DNA of 64,000 bases from Pseudoflavonifractor gallinarum (GTDB lineage Bacteria > Bacillota > Clostridia > Oscillospirales > Oscillospiraceae): NCBI RefSeq assembly GCF_014982855.1, contig NZ_JADCKF010000001.1, forward strand, positions 353,863-417,862, in the 5' to 3' direction. The notes beneath the pieces are model-generated. The model saw only the letters and a program-made list of their open reading frames with translations, had not been told where the DNA came from and searched no databases. Positions within the stretch are counted from its first letter, which is position 1. The number at the start of each line of letters is the position of its first letter. The position numbers and the translations under genes are program-made. Below are positions 25,051-33,505 of this stretch, piece after piece.

Positions 25051-26784
25051 ATGTATGGAAACGGAGTACCGCAGCTTCAGCAGGTCCACGACATCTTTGA
25101 TGTGGTCCACGGGAAAAAAGAGGCCGATCTGCTGATCAAGAATATACAGATCCTGGACGTCCACGGGGAGACGGTGTATGGCGGATCCCTCCTGATCTAC
25201 CGCGGACGGATCGTGGCCCTCTCCCCCGATGAGGATCAGATCCAGGTCAAGGAGGTCTTTGACGGACAGGGGCTGTACGCCATCCCCGGTTTGATCGACG
25301 CCCACCTCCACTTTGAGTCCCAGCTGGCCCATCCCACCGCCCTGGGCGAGGCCATGGTGCCCAACGGGACCACGACCATTTTTGCCGAGTGCCTGGACCT
25401 CATCGGTTCGGCCGGGGAGGAAGGGCTGGAGGCCTTCCGGATGCTCTTCAAGGACTATGAAAAGCTGCCCTATCGGGTCTTTGCCTTTGCCCCCGGCAAA
25501 AAGGTCCCGGCTCACATTACAGAGGAAATTCTGAAAGAGAAGCCCGTCATCGGTCTGGGCGAGTTTGAACACTTCTCATACTCTAGCGGAAATGAGGAGG
25601 ACTTCCAGAAGGCAGCCTGGCTGCGGGAGCGGGGCGGCTTCCAGAATTCCCACTGGGGCATCACCACGCTGAGCGATCTGGAGCTCAACTATCTGCCCGC
25701 CATCGGCTCCACCAACAACCACGACGTCTGGAATGGGGATGACATCGCCAAGAGCATCCGCTACGGCTACTCCACTCAGATCAAATTCGGCGTGGGCAGC
25801 AGCGAGGTCATCAAGACCCTCCTGCGCGCCATTGTGGACCGGAAGTTCCCCACCGACAACTTCTGTCTGTGCTCCGACAATATCTCCATCGACCGCCTGA
25901 CCAAGATGGGACATATGGACTGGATCATCTCCCTGTGTGTGGAAATGGGCATCCCGCCCATCAAGGCCATCAAGATGGCCTCCTACAATACCGCAAAGTA
26001 CTTCCGCATGGACGATCAGATCGGCTCTCTCACCCCCGGCCGCTGGGCGGACATCGTCCTGACCGACAGCCTCTCGGTCATCGAACCCAAGTACGTCTTT
26101 AAATCCGGCGAACTCATCGCCAAGGACCGCACCCTCCTCAAGCATACCGAGATCGGCTATGACGGCATGGTGACCAAGGGCGTGCCCGGCCTGGATGACC
26201 TTCGGCCCGAGCAGCTGGACCTGCGGCCCATCGAGGTTTCGGCAGATGGAACACAGGCCAAAGTGCTCCTCTTTGACGTCTATGGACGGGGACACGCCAA
26301 GTTCTATCAGGAGGTATGGGTACCCTACGTGGATGGGAAGGTGGTCCCCGAGCTGGACGGTCAGAAGCTGGCCCGGATCTCGGTGGTCAAGCGCTACCCC
26401 GCCGCCGGAGAGGAGCGGCACATCGTCAACGGCCTCTTCAAAGGGGTCTATGTGGAGCGGGGCGCAGTTTCTACATCCTTCCCGGCTCCCACGCCCTATA
26501 TGGTGGTGGTGGGCCAGGAGAGCAGTGAGATGTATGCCTGCCTCAAGGCGGTGGACCAGTACTCCGGCGCCTGCATCGTGACGGAGGATCAGACAGCAAA
26601 GGCGGTATTCCCCATCGAAATCTATGGTATGATGGCCAATATGTCGGTGGAAGAGCTGCGTGCCGCCTCGGCCAAAATCGACGCCGCCCTGGAGGAGCTT
26701 GGCAACCACAATGAGGGAGAGCCGGTGACCAACAAGCTGCTGAGCCTGTTCATCTCCCTGCACCGCTTCCGCTTTATGGAGTAA
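25051..26784 (+). CDS. ade: Adenine deaminase
   Basis: A 577-residue member of the bacterial adenine deaminase family (amidohydrolase fold), which turns adenine into hypoxanthine and ammonia. Visible are the metal site PGLIDAHLHFESQ, GTTTIFAECLDLIG, GEFEHFSYSSGNEEDF, LCSDNISIDRLTKMGH and, in the C-terminal half, SYNTAKYFRMDDQIGSLTPG followed by the extra domain seen in this family. The ATG at 25051 is 8 nt after GAGG; an upstream GTG at 25024 lacks a site. It is first in an operon with the second BMP importer, fitting purine uptake and salvage, and carries a LacI operator in its leader. Confidence 0.88.
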   Translation: MYGNGVPQLQQVHDIFDVVHGKKEADLLIKNIQILDVHGETVYGGSLLIYRGRIVALSPDEDQIQVKEVFDGQGLYAIPGLIDAHLHFESQLAHPTALGEAMVPNGTTTIFAECLDLIGSAGEEGLEAFRMLFKDYEKLPYRVFAFAPGKKVPAHITEEILKEKPVIGLGEFEHFSYSSGNEEDFQKAAWLRERGGFQNSHWGITTLSDLELNYLPAIGSTNNHDVWNGDDIAKSIRYGYSTQIKFGVGSSEVIKTLLRAIVDRKFPTDNFCLCSDNISIDRLTKMGHMDWIISLCVEMGIPPIKAIKMASYNTAKYFRMDDQIGSLTPGRWADIVLTDSLSVIEPKYVFKSGELIAKDRTLLKHTEIGYDGMVTKGVPGLDDLRPEQLDLRPIEVSADGTQAKVLLFDVYGRGHAKFYQEVWVPYVDGKVVPELDGQKLARISVVKRYPAAGEERHIVNGLFKGVYVERGAVSTSFPAPTPYMVVVGQESSEMYACLKAVDQYSGACIVTEDQTAKAVFPIEIYGMMANMSVEELRAASAKIDAALEELGNHNEGEPVTNKLLSLFISLHRFRFME

Positions 26785-26827
26785 CGGGGCACGCGCGCCG
26801 GAACAACGCAGAAGAGGAGGAGAGTGC

Positions 26828-28351
26828 GTGAGCGACTATATCCGAATGGAGCATATTACCAAGCGCTTCCCGGGCGTCACCGCCAGCGCCGACGTGTCCA
26901 TCGGCTTTGCACGGGGGGAGATCCATGCACTGCTGGGGGAAAACGGCGCCGGAAAATCCACCCTTATGAATATGCTCTACGGCCTTTTAAAGCCCGATGA
27001 GGGACAGATCACCATAGACGGCCAGCCGGTCCGAATCAACGGGCCTCAGGATGCCATTGCCCACGGCATCGGCATGGTCCACCAGCATTTTATGCTGATC
27101 CCCAAGTTTACCGTGCTGGAGAATGTGATCCTGGGCGGGAAGCTGGACCGGGAACCGCTGCTGGATACCCGCGCGGCCCGGAAGCGGATCCTGGATCTCT
27201 CCGCCAAGACCGGACTGAAGGTGGACCCGGATGCCCGCATCCACGATCTGAGCGTGGGAGACCAGCAGCGGGTGGAGATCATCAAGGTGCTCTACAAAGG
27301 GGTGGACGTCCTCATTATGGATGAGCCCACCGCCGTGCTGACGCCCCAGGAGACCGACGAGCTCTTCCAGGTGCTGCGCAACTGGATCAAGGAGGGGAAC
27401 ACCGTCATCTTCATCACCCACAAGATGCGGGAGGTGCTGGAGTTCTGCGACCGGGTCAGCGTCCTGCGGGACGGGCATTTCATCGAGACCGTTCCGGTGA
27501 GCCAGATCGACGAGGAGCGCCTGGCCCACATGATGGTGGGACGGGAGGTGGAACTGCGGCTCCAGAAGGCGCCTCCCAAAACCGGGGAGACCGTCCTGGA
27601 GGTCAAAGATCTGACCGTGCAGGCGGAGAGCGGCGTGCCCGCGGTATCTAACGTGAGCTTTACGGTGCGGGCGGGAGAGACCGTCGGGATCGCCGGCGTG
27701 GACGGAAACGGCCAGTTGGAGCTCATCGAGGCCATCATGGGGCTGACCCCCTCTGCCTCCGGGGAGATCTGTCTCAATGGAAAAGAGATCACCCACTGTA
27801 CGCCCAAAGAGATTCTGGAGCGGGGAGTATCCAACATCCCCTTCTCTCGGCAGACCGAGGGACTGGTCCTGAATTTCTCAGTGCGGGACAACTTTATCTT
27901 GAAGGAGCGGTGGCACGCTCCCTACGCCAAGCACGGTCTGCTGCAAAATAAGGTCATTGACCAGACCGTCCGGCGCATGATTCAGGAGTATTCCATCAAG
28001 GCCAATGGGCCGGAGACCCGGGCGGGCAATATGTCGGGCGGAAACCAGCAGAAGATCGTCGCCAGCCGGGAGATGGAGCGTCCCCACGACCTGTTGGTAG
28101 CCTGCCATCCCACCCACGGACTGGACATCGGCGCCATTGAATTCATCCACCGGCGGATCCTGCGCGAGCGGGAGGAGGGGAAGGCAGTCCTGCTAGTCTC
28201 CACGGAGATGGATGAGCTGCTGGCCCTCTCAGACCGGATCCTGGTCCTCTTCAAGGGGCAGATCATGGGCGAGGCGCCCGCTACGCCGGAGGCGGTACAG
28301 CAGATCGGCCTGATGATGCTGGGAAAGAAAGTGCAGGCGGGCGCCTGCTGA
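26828..28351 (+). CDS. ABC transporter ATP-binding protein, double-domain (BMP-type importer 2)
   Basis: A 507-residue two-domain ATPase. Domain 1 has GENGAGKSTLMNMLYG, LSVGDQQRVEIIKVL and LIMDEPTAVLTPQE; domain 2, from about residue 255, has GVDGNGQLEL, MSGGNQQKIVASRE and a variant Walker B reading LLVACHPTHGLDIGA. The GTG at 26828 follows GAGGAGGAG. It is similar in plan to the ATPase of importer 1 but clearly diverged, so the two importers are paralogous systems and not a recent duplication. Confidence 0.92.
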   Translation: MSDYIRMEHITKRFPGVTASADVSIGFARGEIHALLGENGAGKSTLMNMLYGLLKPDEGQITIDGQPVRINGPQDAIAHGIGMVHQHFMLIPKFTVLENVILGGKLDREPLLDTRAARKRILDLSAKTGLKVDPDARIHDLSVGDQQRVEIIKVLYKGVDVLIMDEPTAVLTPQETDELFQVLRNWIKEGNTVIFITHKMREVLEFCDRVSVLRDGHFIETVPVSQIDEERLAHMMVGREVELRLQKAPPKTGETVLEVKDLTVQAESGVPAVSNVSFTVRAGETVGIAGVDGNGQLELIEAIMGLTPSASGEICLNGKEITHCTPKEILERGVSNIPFSRQTEGLVLNFSVRDNFILKERWHAPYAKHGLLQNKVIDQTVRRMIQEYSIKANGPETRAGNMSGGNQQKIVASREMERPHDLLVACHPTHGLDIGAIEFIHRRILREREEGKAVLLVSTEMDELLALSDRILVLFKGQIMGEAPATPEAVQQIGLMMLGKKVQAGAC

Positions 28352-28419
28352 GGAAGCGAGGATGGACGCAGGAGACTGTGATCCAAAACCATATTATGTT
28401 ACGGAGAAAGGTGATTGTT

Positions 28420-29433
28420 ATGAAAAAGAGACTGACAGCCATGACTCTTGCAGCTGCGATGACCCTTGCCCTGACCGCCTGCGGCGGCGGAAGCACTCCG
28501 TCCTCACAGACGCCGGAGACCGGGAACCCGGACGGCGTATCGGTGGCCATCCTGCTGCCGGGCACCATCAACGACGCCGGCTGGTCCGCAGCGGGCTACA
28601 ACGGCCTGATGCAGGCCAAGGAGGATTTTGGACTGGCGGCCGCCGACTATTCTGAGTCGGTCCCCCTGGCCGAGCAGGAGAGCACCATCCGGGATTATGC
28701 CAGCCGTGGCTATAACCTGATCATTGGACACGGAAACGACTTCCAGGACGCCATCGAGAGCGTCTCGGGCGAGTTCCCCGACACCGCCTTTGCCATCACC
28801 AACTCCACTGTGGAGGGATTTGACAACGTGGTCGGCATCGACGTGAAAAATGAGGAGCAGGGCTATGTGGCAGGCTACACCCTGGGCCTGCTCACTCAGA
28901 GCGGTAAGGTGGGATTTGTGGGCTCCATCGAGGGCCTGGCCCAGACCCGCGTGGAAAACGGCTTTGTAGAGGGCCTCAAGGCGTCCAATCCCCAGGCGGA
29001 GGCCGTGGTCACCTATGTGGGCTCCATGGACGACTCCACCAAGGCCAAGGAGCAGGCCAACGCCCTCTTTGACGAGGGAGTGGACTGCATCTTCCAGTAC
29101 GCCCAGGGCGCCGGCATCGGCGTGGTCCAGGCGGCCGAGGAGGCCGGGAAGCTGATCGTGGTCACCAGCCCCAGCCAGCAGGAGATGGCCGCCAATACGG
29201 CCGTCATGTACGTGCAGACCGATACCAAGGAGCAGATCGTCAGCGCGGTAAAGGCCTATACTGAGGGGAATTTCAACAGCGATCTGAAGATCGAGGGCAC
29301 CTTTGCCTCCGGCCTCTTCAAAGTGGGCGGCTTCAACAGCGAGCTGATGAGCGAAGAGATCCAGCAGCAGGTCCAGTCGGTGGTGGACGATCTGACGTCC
29401 GGCGCCCTGAATCTGGAGATTTCCGCCAGCTAA
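28420..29433 (+). CDS. BMP-family substrate-binding lipoprotein (importer 2)
   Basis: A 337-residue lipoprotein: signal peptide with LTAC lipobox (lipid on Cys21), a short Gly/Ser/Thr linker and a BMP binding fold with VAILLPGTINDAGWSAAGYN, NLIIGHGNDFQDAIESV, GFVGSIEGLAQTRVENGF and QYAQGAGIGVVQAAEEAG. It starts at 28420 after AGAAAGGTG. It follows the ATPase and precedes two permeases; the hairpin just behind it may raise its expression relative to the permeases. Purine nucleosides or bases are the likely ligands given the linked adenine deaminase. Confidence 0.9.
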   Translation: MKKRLTAMTLAAAMTLALTACGGGSTPSSQTPETGNPDGVSVAILLPGTINDAGWSAAGYNGLMQAKEDFGLAAADYSESVPLAEQESTIRDYASRGYNLIIGHGNDFQDAIESVSGEFPDTAFAITNSTVEGFDNVVGIDVKNEEQGYVAGYTLGLLTQSGKVGFVGSIEGLAQTRVENGFVEGLKASNPQAEAVVTYVGSMDDSTKAKEQANALFDEGVDCIFQYAQGAGIGVVQAAEEAGKLIVVTSPSQQEMAANTAVMYVQTDTKEQIVSAVKAYTEGNFNSDLKIEGTFASGLFKVGGFNSELMSEEIQQQVQSVVDDLTSGALNLEISAS

Positions 29434-29447
29434 ACGGTACATTACTT

Positions 29448-29473
29448 GCCGGGGGCGGGATACCGTCCCCGGC
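29448..29473 (+). other. Intercistronic hairpin after the lipoprotein gene
   Basis: GCCGGGGGCGG (29448-29458) pairs with CCGTCCCCGGC (29463-29473) around a GATA loop, 11 bp with one wobble and no T run. Such stems after binding-protein genes commonly protect the upstream mRNA and so set the ratio of binding protein to permease. Confidence 0.7.
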
Positions 29474-29569
29474 ACAGAACACCCGACACCGTACCGCAGG
29501 AGCCCTGCCGGAAAATACCTGCAAAGAGGGCGGGGCTCGGAGAGATAAATGGCCAGGAGGAACGCGACT

Positions 29570-30730
29570 ATGAGTGAAAAAACAGCGGCGCCGCCCAAAG
29601 CGGATGCGTCTGCCAGCTACGACCGGCTGGACCAACTGGTCCGGCAGTTTGAAAAGGTATTCAACATCCTGATCCCAGTGGTGGCCATTGTGGTTTCCCT
29701 GCTGATCGGCAGCATCATTATCCTTGCGCAGGGGGCGTCGCCTCTGGAGGCCTACGCCGCGCTGGTGCAGGGCGCGTTCGGAGGGGCCTATAACCTGTCC
29801 AACAGCCTGGTCATGGCCACTCCGCTGATCCTGACCGGCCTGGGAATCGCCCTGGCGGCACGGTGCGGCATCATCAACCTGGGCGGAGAGGGACAGATCG
29901 TGATGGGCGGCATCTTCGCCACCTTTGTGGGGACGCTGCCCCAATTGCAGGGCCTGCCTGCCCCGGTGTATGTGCCCCTGTGTCTGCTGGCCGCCTTTCT
30001 GGGCGGAGCCCTCTGGGCTGCCGTCCCCGGGTACTTTTTCGCGCGGCATGGGGTCAATTTCATGATCACCACCATGCTGCTCAATGACATTGCAAACGGC
30101 ATCATCACCGCGCTGGTACAGGGCCCCATGAAGGAGGCCGATAAATTTGCCCCTCAGTCGGCCCAGGTGGCGGTATCCGCTCGGCTTCCCATTCTCTTTT
30201 CCGGGACACGCCTTCACGCGGGCTTTTTGCTGGCGGTGATTTTGGCGGCATTGGCCTTCTTCGTGCTCTTCAAGACCCCCTTTGGGCATGATCTGCGGAC
30301 GCTGGGTGAAAATCCCACGGCGGCCCGGCACGCGGGCATCCATGTCTTTGGCATGCAGATGGTCATTGTGATCCTGGCGGGAGGATTGGCCGGTATGGCC
30401 GGCTCGGCGGAGATCCTTGGGTCGCAGTACCGTCTGCGCTCGGGCTTTCTGTCTAACTACGGCTATGAGGCGCTGGCCGTGGCCATGCTGGGACAGAAGC
30501 ATCCCTTCGGCGTGGTCATTGCTGGGATCCTCTTCGGCGCGCTGAAATCCGGACGGGGCAGCATGGCCCGGGCGGCCGATCTGCCCACCAGCTTCAGCAT
30601 GGTGCTCAGCGGCGTCATTATCTTCTTTGTGGCGATCAGTCCCATTTTGATGAAACTGCCCCGCTATCTGGCGCTGCGGGAAATGAACCGCAAGAACCGC
30701 CAGAGCGGCAGCCTGTCCGGCACGGTCTAA
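29570..30730 (+). CDS. ABC transporter permease (BMP-type importer 2)
   Basis: A 386-residue membrane protein with about nine hydrophobic helices, including IPVVAIVVSLLIGSIIILAQ near residue 45, MATPLILTGLGIALAARCGIINLGGEG and the coupling loop GHDLRTLGENPTAARHAGI. The start at 29570 is 9 nt after AGGAGG; an ATG at 29549 lies before that site. It pairs with the next gene as the second half of the channel. Confidence 0.88.
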   Translation: MSEKTAAPPKADASASYDRLDQLVRQFEKVFNILIPVVAIVVSLLIGSIIILAQGASPLEAYAALVQGAFGGAYNLSNSLVMATPLILTGLGIALAARCGIINLGGEGQIVMGGIFATFVGTLPQLQGLPAPVYVPLCLLAAFLGGALWAAVPGYFFARHGVNFMITTMLLNDIANGIITALVQGPMKEADKFAPQSAQVAVSARLPILFSGTRLHAGFLLAVILAALAFFVLFKTPFGHDLRTLGENPTAARHAGIHVFGMQMVIVILAGGLAGMAGSAEILGSQYRLRSGFLSNYGYEALAVAMLGQKHPFGVVIAGILFGALKSGRGSMARAADLPTSFSMVLSGVIIFFVAISPILMKLPRYLALREMNRKNRQSGSLSGTV

Positions 30731-30742
30731 GGAGGAGAGCGT

Positions 30743-31672
30743 ATGGAATTTCTGGGTATTTTCAATCAGGATTTTTTCTATACGGCGATCCGGATGGCGG
30801 CTCCCATCATTCTGGCTGCTGCGGGCGAGGTCATGCTGGAGCGGGCCGGCATCTTCAATCTGGGTATTGAGGGCGGCATGCTCCTGGGAGCCTTCCTGGC
30901 GGTTTTGGGCTCCTATCTGTTCCAGAGTCCGTGGATGGGACTGCTTCTGGCCATCTTCGGCGGTGTGGTGCTGGGCGTGATCTTTGGATGGGCCACCATC
31001 AGCCTGCGCGCCAACCAGGCGGTGACCGGGACCGGAATCAATATTCTCTTTGCGGGTCTCACCTCTCTGCTGGCCCGGATGATCTGGGGTGTCCGGGATG
31101 TTCCCCTGACCGTGCCGGCCTTTCAGGAGGTGCCTATTCCGCTCTTGAGCGACATCCCCTTAATTGGTCCGGTCCTGTTCCGGCACAGCTTTCTGGTGTA
31201 TGTCTCCTACCTGATGGTGTTTGTTTTGGCCTTTGTGCTCTATAAGACCACCTGGGGACTGAAGATCCGGGCCATCGGCGAGTATCCCAAGGCGGCCGAC
31301 ACCATGGGTATCCATGTCATCGGCTGGAAATATGGCATGTCGGTGCTGGGAAATGTCTGCGCGGCTGTGGCGGGTGTGATTCTGTCCATCTGCTTTACCA
31401 ACTGCTTTGTGGATAACATTGCCTCCGGCCGGGGCTATATGGCGGTGGCCTGTGTGATCCTGGGCCAGTGGAATCCCTTTGGTGCGCTGGCCGGCGGACT
31501 TATCTTCGGCGCGGGCAACGCACTCCAGATGCGCCTTCAGATTTACAATGTCCCCATCCCCACCAGCCTGCTGCTGGTGATCCCGATGGTGCTGGCGCTC
31601 ATCATGGTGCTGTTGGTCCGGGGCAAGGCCTCCGCCCGTCCGGCGGCTTTGTCCAAGCCCTATGAGAAATAA
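30743..31672 (+). CDS. ABC transporter permease (BMP-type importer 2)
   Basis: A 309-residue NupQ-like permease with IRMAAPIILAAAGEVMLERAG, FNLGIEGGMLLGAFLAV and the loop GLKIRAIGEYPKAADTMGI. It starts after AAGGAGGAGAGCGT, 12 nt behind the preceding permease, and ends the operon before a hairpin. Confidence 0.9.
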   Translation: MEFLGIFNQDFFYTAIRMAAPIILAAAGEVMLERAGIFNLGIEGGMLLGAFLAVLGSYLFQSPWMGLLLAIFGGVVLGVIFGWATISLRANQAVTGTGINILFAGLTSLLARMIWGVRDVPLTVPAFQEVPIPLLSDIPLIGPVLFRHSFLVYVSYLMVFVLAFVLYKTTWGLKIRAIGEYPKAADTMGIHVIGWKYGMSVLGNVCAAVAGVILSICFTNCFVDNIASGRGYMAVACVILGQWNPFGALAGGLIFGAGNALQMRLQIYNVPIPTSLLLVIPMVLALIMVLLVRGKASARPAALSKPYEK

Positions 31673-31687
31673 GAGCAGAACATATGA

Positions 31688-31715
31688 GACCCCCGGAAGA
31701 TTTCTTCCGGGGGTC
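31688..31715 (+). terminator. Hairpin terminator of importer 2 operon
   Basis: GACCCCCGGAA (31688-31698) pairs perfectly with 31705-31715 and is followed by ATATATGTTC. The T run is weak, but position and stem support termination. Confidence 0.7.
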
Positions 31716-31794
31716 ATATATGTTCAAAGAAGGAACTGCACGCCTTATGTGGTTTATTTTTTGTATCAGGGGGCATTGTTATGGAAAAACAAAA

Positions 31795-31831
31795 TTCCCC
31801 GAAAAGTCTGTTATATAGGCTTTCCGGGGAA
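31795..31831 (-). terminator. Terminator of the small minus-strand gene
   Basis: A stem of about 10 bp (TTCCCCGAAAAG with CTTTCCGGGGAA) is followed on the minus strand by TTTTGTTTTT. It lies 49 nt past the stop codon at 31880. Confidence 0.65.
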
Positions 31832-31879
31832 AACAAATATGGAAGAGAGGGATTCATACACAAAAACCGGTTGCAATGG

Positions 31880-32095
31880 TTATTCCGGCTTTTCCAGGAT
31901 TACAAAAGACACGAGCGTCTCTTTGTGAAGATAGCGATCCAAGTTCGGGTCCACATCTACCGTCTGTGTGTTCATCTGTGAGATGACCCAACCGTCTTCT
32001 AACAATTTGTTGAGACGGACCAGATATTTATTGTCGTTGATATCATTTTGTTCCGTATAATCACGGCTATTGCTGATATAAACTACCTTTTGCAT
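31880..32095 (-). CDS. Small hypothetical protein, host side of the prophage junction
   Basis: A 71-residue acidic protein with the pattern of a short alpha/beta domain (KVVYISNSRDYTEQNDIND, then LVRLNKLLEDGWVISQMN and a final strand SFVILEKP). GGGAGG lies 4 nt before the ATG and a terminator follows, which supports a real gene. The pattern resembles small DUF4177-like proteins, but I do not claim a family. It lies just outside the tmRNA attachment site. Confidence 0.6.
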   Translation of the reverse strand: MQKVVYISNSRDYTEQNDINDNKYLVRLNKLLEDGWVISQMNTQTVDVDPNLDRYLHKETLVSFVILEKPE

Positions 32096-32178
32096 GTTTC
32101 CTCCCCTATACTGGTTCTGGTTCTAATTTGGAATATAGAAACAGTATAAATGCTGATATGTTCGAAGATGCACCAATG

Positions 32179-32213
32179 CCAAATCGAAGCCCAGCGAAGC
32201 GGGTTCGATTTGG
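32179..32213. repeat. Intergenic hairpin, possible dispersed repeat
   Basis: CCAAATCGAA (32179-32188) pairs perfectly with TTCGATTTGG (32204-32213), with CGAAGCCCAGCGAAGCGGG in between able to extend the stem. No T run follows, so it is not a plain terminator. No second copy is visible in this window. Confidence 0.4.
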
Positions 32214-32258
32214 GAAGGAGCCGCGACAAAATGAGTGAGAGGTGACTTTTATGGAAAA

Positions 32259-32290
32259 GTCGCCGCGAACGATATGACGTCCGCGGCGAC
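32259..32290 (-). terminator. Terminator of the tmRNA gene
   Basis: On the minus strand GTCGCCGCG (32290-32282) pairs with CGCGGCGAC (32267-32259), followed by TTTTCC, directly after the CCA end of the tmRNA fragment. Confidence 0.75.
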
Positions 32291-32291
32291 G

Positions 32292-32322
32292 TGGTGGAGG
32301 CGGGGGGAGTCGAACCCCCTTA
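32292..32322 (-). ncRNA. ssrA: 3' end of tmRNA (ssrA), left attachment site of the prophage
   Basis: Read on the minus strand the sequence has a T-arm (GGGGG stem, TTCGACT loop, CCCCC stem) followed by the acceptor strand CGCCTCC and ACCA, the form of a tmRNA 3' end with its usual G-U pair in the acceptor (CTCCACCA). The 5' part of the gene is absent; on its 5' side the sequence becomes phage DNA with the integrase gene. This is what integration into the 3' end of ssrA leaves. A complete tmRNA rebuilt with phage sequence is expected at the other end, beyond this window. A tRNA 3' end is the less likely alternative. Confidence 0.75.
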
Positions 32323-32354
32323 TCAATAACGATATAACCATTGCTATATCTTGC

Positions 32355-33416
32355 TTATTTTTGGTCCGTGTGCAAAACTGTGTGTAAAAGTGTAGAATAG
32401 GCATCGTCGATTTTGTCGGCGTATTCGTCCTCTTTTGACTTCATCGTGTGGAGATACACGGTCTTTAGCATATGATCTGTGGCGTGCCCCATGCGCTTCT
32501 GGGTATAGGTGTTGGGCACGCCCAGAGACATAGCTACAGATGCTGCTGTATGACGCAGATCGTGGAAACGGCGGTGCGGCAACCCTAATTTATCCGACAA
32601 CCTGGACAGACGGTTGTACATGGCGTGACCAGACAGGGGCACGATATACTCACCAGTTCTGGGTTGCTGCTCGATCACCTGCTTGATATGCTCCGGGAGC
32701 CGGATCAGCCGGTCACCAGAGTAAGTTTTTGTCCCTTTTCGCACCGGACCATCCGGACCGTCCACGACGGCCTGCTTGACGTGGAGATAATCTCCCTCGA
32801 CGCAGTCCCAAGTCAGGCCCCGGATCTCCGATTCACGCAGACCAAGCCAGACGGCCAGCAGGAGCGGCAGCTCCATCTTTGTCCCAGCCGACGCCTGGAG
32901 CAAAGCCGCGATCTCCTCCATGTCCGGAATCTCGATCTCATGGCGTGTCTTTTGAGGCATAGTCGTACGCAGCACAAGGTCTGGGTAATACAGACCAAGC
33001 GCGGCACTGAGCAGGCCGTGAGCGTTGCGCACGCTTTTGGGAGACTTGTCCCTGGCCATCCGATTGACCGCCCGCTGGACGTGCTCCTGACGCAGCTGTG
33101 GGAGTCGTATCCCCATCAGCTCTTGTAAATCATTGCTGCGGATCTTTTTATAGCCGCGGATGGTAGCTGGAGACAGGACGCTATCCTTGCTCTCAATATA
33201 GCGGTCGATCGCCTCTCCCACAGTCATACTGTCGGGAGATTTTTGATGCTCCAGCAGGCCGGCCTTGATAGCCAGGGCTTTGGCATGGGCTACCTCAGGG
33301 TCTTCATCCACCACACTGATCCGCTCTCCCTTAACCATCACCTGGCATCGCCATGATCCGGACGGCAGCATCACCGGCGTGGGATTCGTCAGCGGTGCCG
33401 CCTTCTTTCTCCCCAT
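32355..33416 (-). CDS. int: Tyrosine recombinase (phage integrase)
   Basis: A 353-residue integrase: an N-terminal arm-binding domain (SGSWRCQVMVKGERISV), a SAM-like core-binding domain (SMTVGEAIDRYIESKD to about residue 160) and a catalytic domain with WLGLRESEI (Arg), RFHDLRHTAAS (His-x-x-Arg), MGHATDHML (His) and the nucleophile in VYLHT. It starts after AAAGGAG and ends about 30 nt from the tmRNA attachment site, as usual for site-specific prophages. A copy of the dispersed palindrome lies 18 nt before its start codon. Confidence 0.95.
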   Translation of the reverse strand: MGRKKAAPLTNPTPVMLPSGSWRCQVMVKGERISVVDEDPEVAHAKALAIKAGLLEHQKSPDSMTVGEAIDRYIESKDSVLSPATIRGYKKIRSNDLQELMGIRLPQLRQEHVQRAVNRMARDKSPKSVRNAHGLLSAALGLYYPDLVLRTTMPQKTRHEIEIPDMEEIAALLQASAGTKMELPLLLAVWLGLRESEIRGLTWDCVEGDYLHVKQAVVDGPDGPVRKGTKTYSGDRLIRLPEHIKQVIEQQPRTGEYIVPLSGHAMYNRLSRLSDKLGLPHRRFHDLRHTAASVAMSLGVPNTYTQKRMGHATDHMLKTVYLHTMKSKEDEYADKIDDAYSTLLHTVLHTDQK

Positions 33417-33433
33417 GTGATCTCCTTTCTCCG

Positions 33434-33450
33434 GTGTCCAACTTGGATAT
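33434..33450. repeat. Dispersed palindrome, copy 1 (degenerate)
   Basis: GTGTCCAACTTGGATAT: left arm intact, right arm with two changes from the consensus GTGTCCAASTTGGACAC. It lies directly upstream of the ribosome site of the integrase gene. Confidence 0.7.
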
Positions 33451-33455
33451 ATTTT

Positions 33456-33493
33456 AAAAAAGAGCCGGGGCTGTGGCCCCGGTCTCTTTTTTT
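33456..33493. terminator. Bidirectional terminator between lysogeny genes and integrase
   Basis: A G+C-rich stem (GAGCCGGGGC with GCCCCGGTCTC, one bulge) flanked by six A on the left and seven T on the right. Confidence 0.85.
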
Positions 33494-33505
33494 AACAAGC
33501 AGCAA

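Noticed and set aside
31780..31981. Plus-strand ORF of 66 codons before the prophage
   Set aside because: It lies across the terminator and antisense to the small minus-strand gene that has a better ribosome site; composition looks non-coding.
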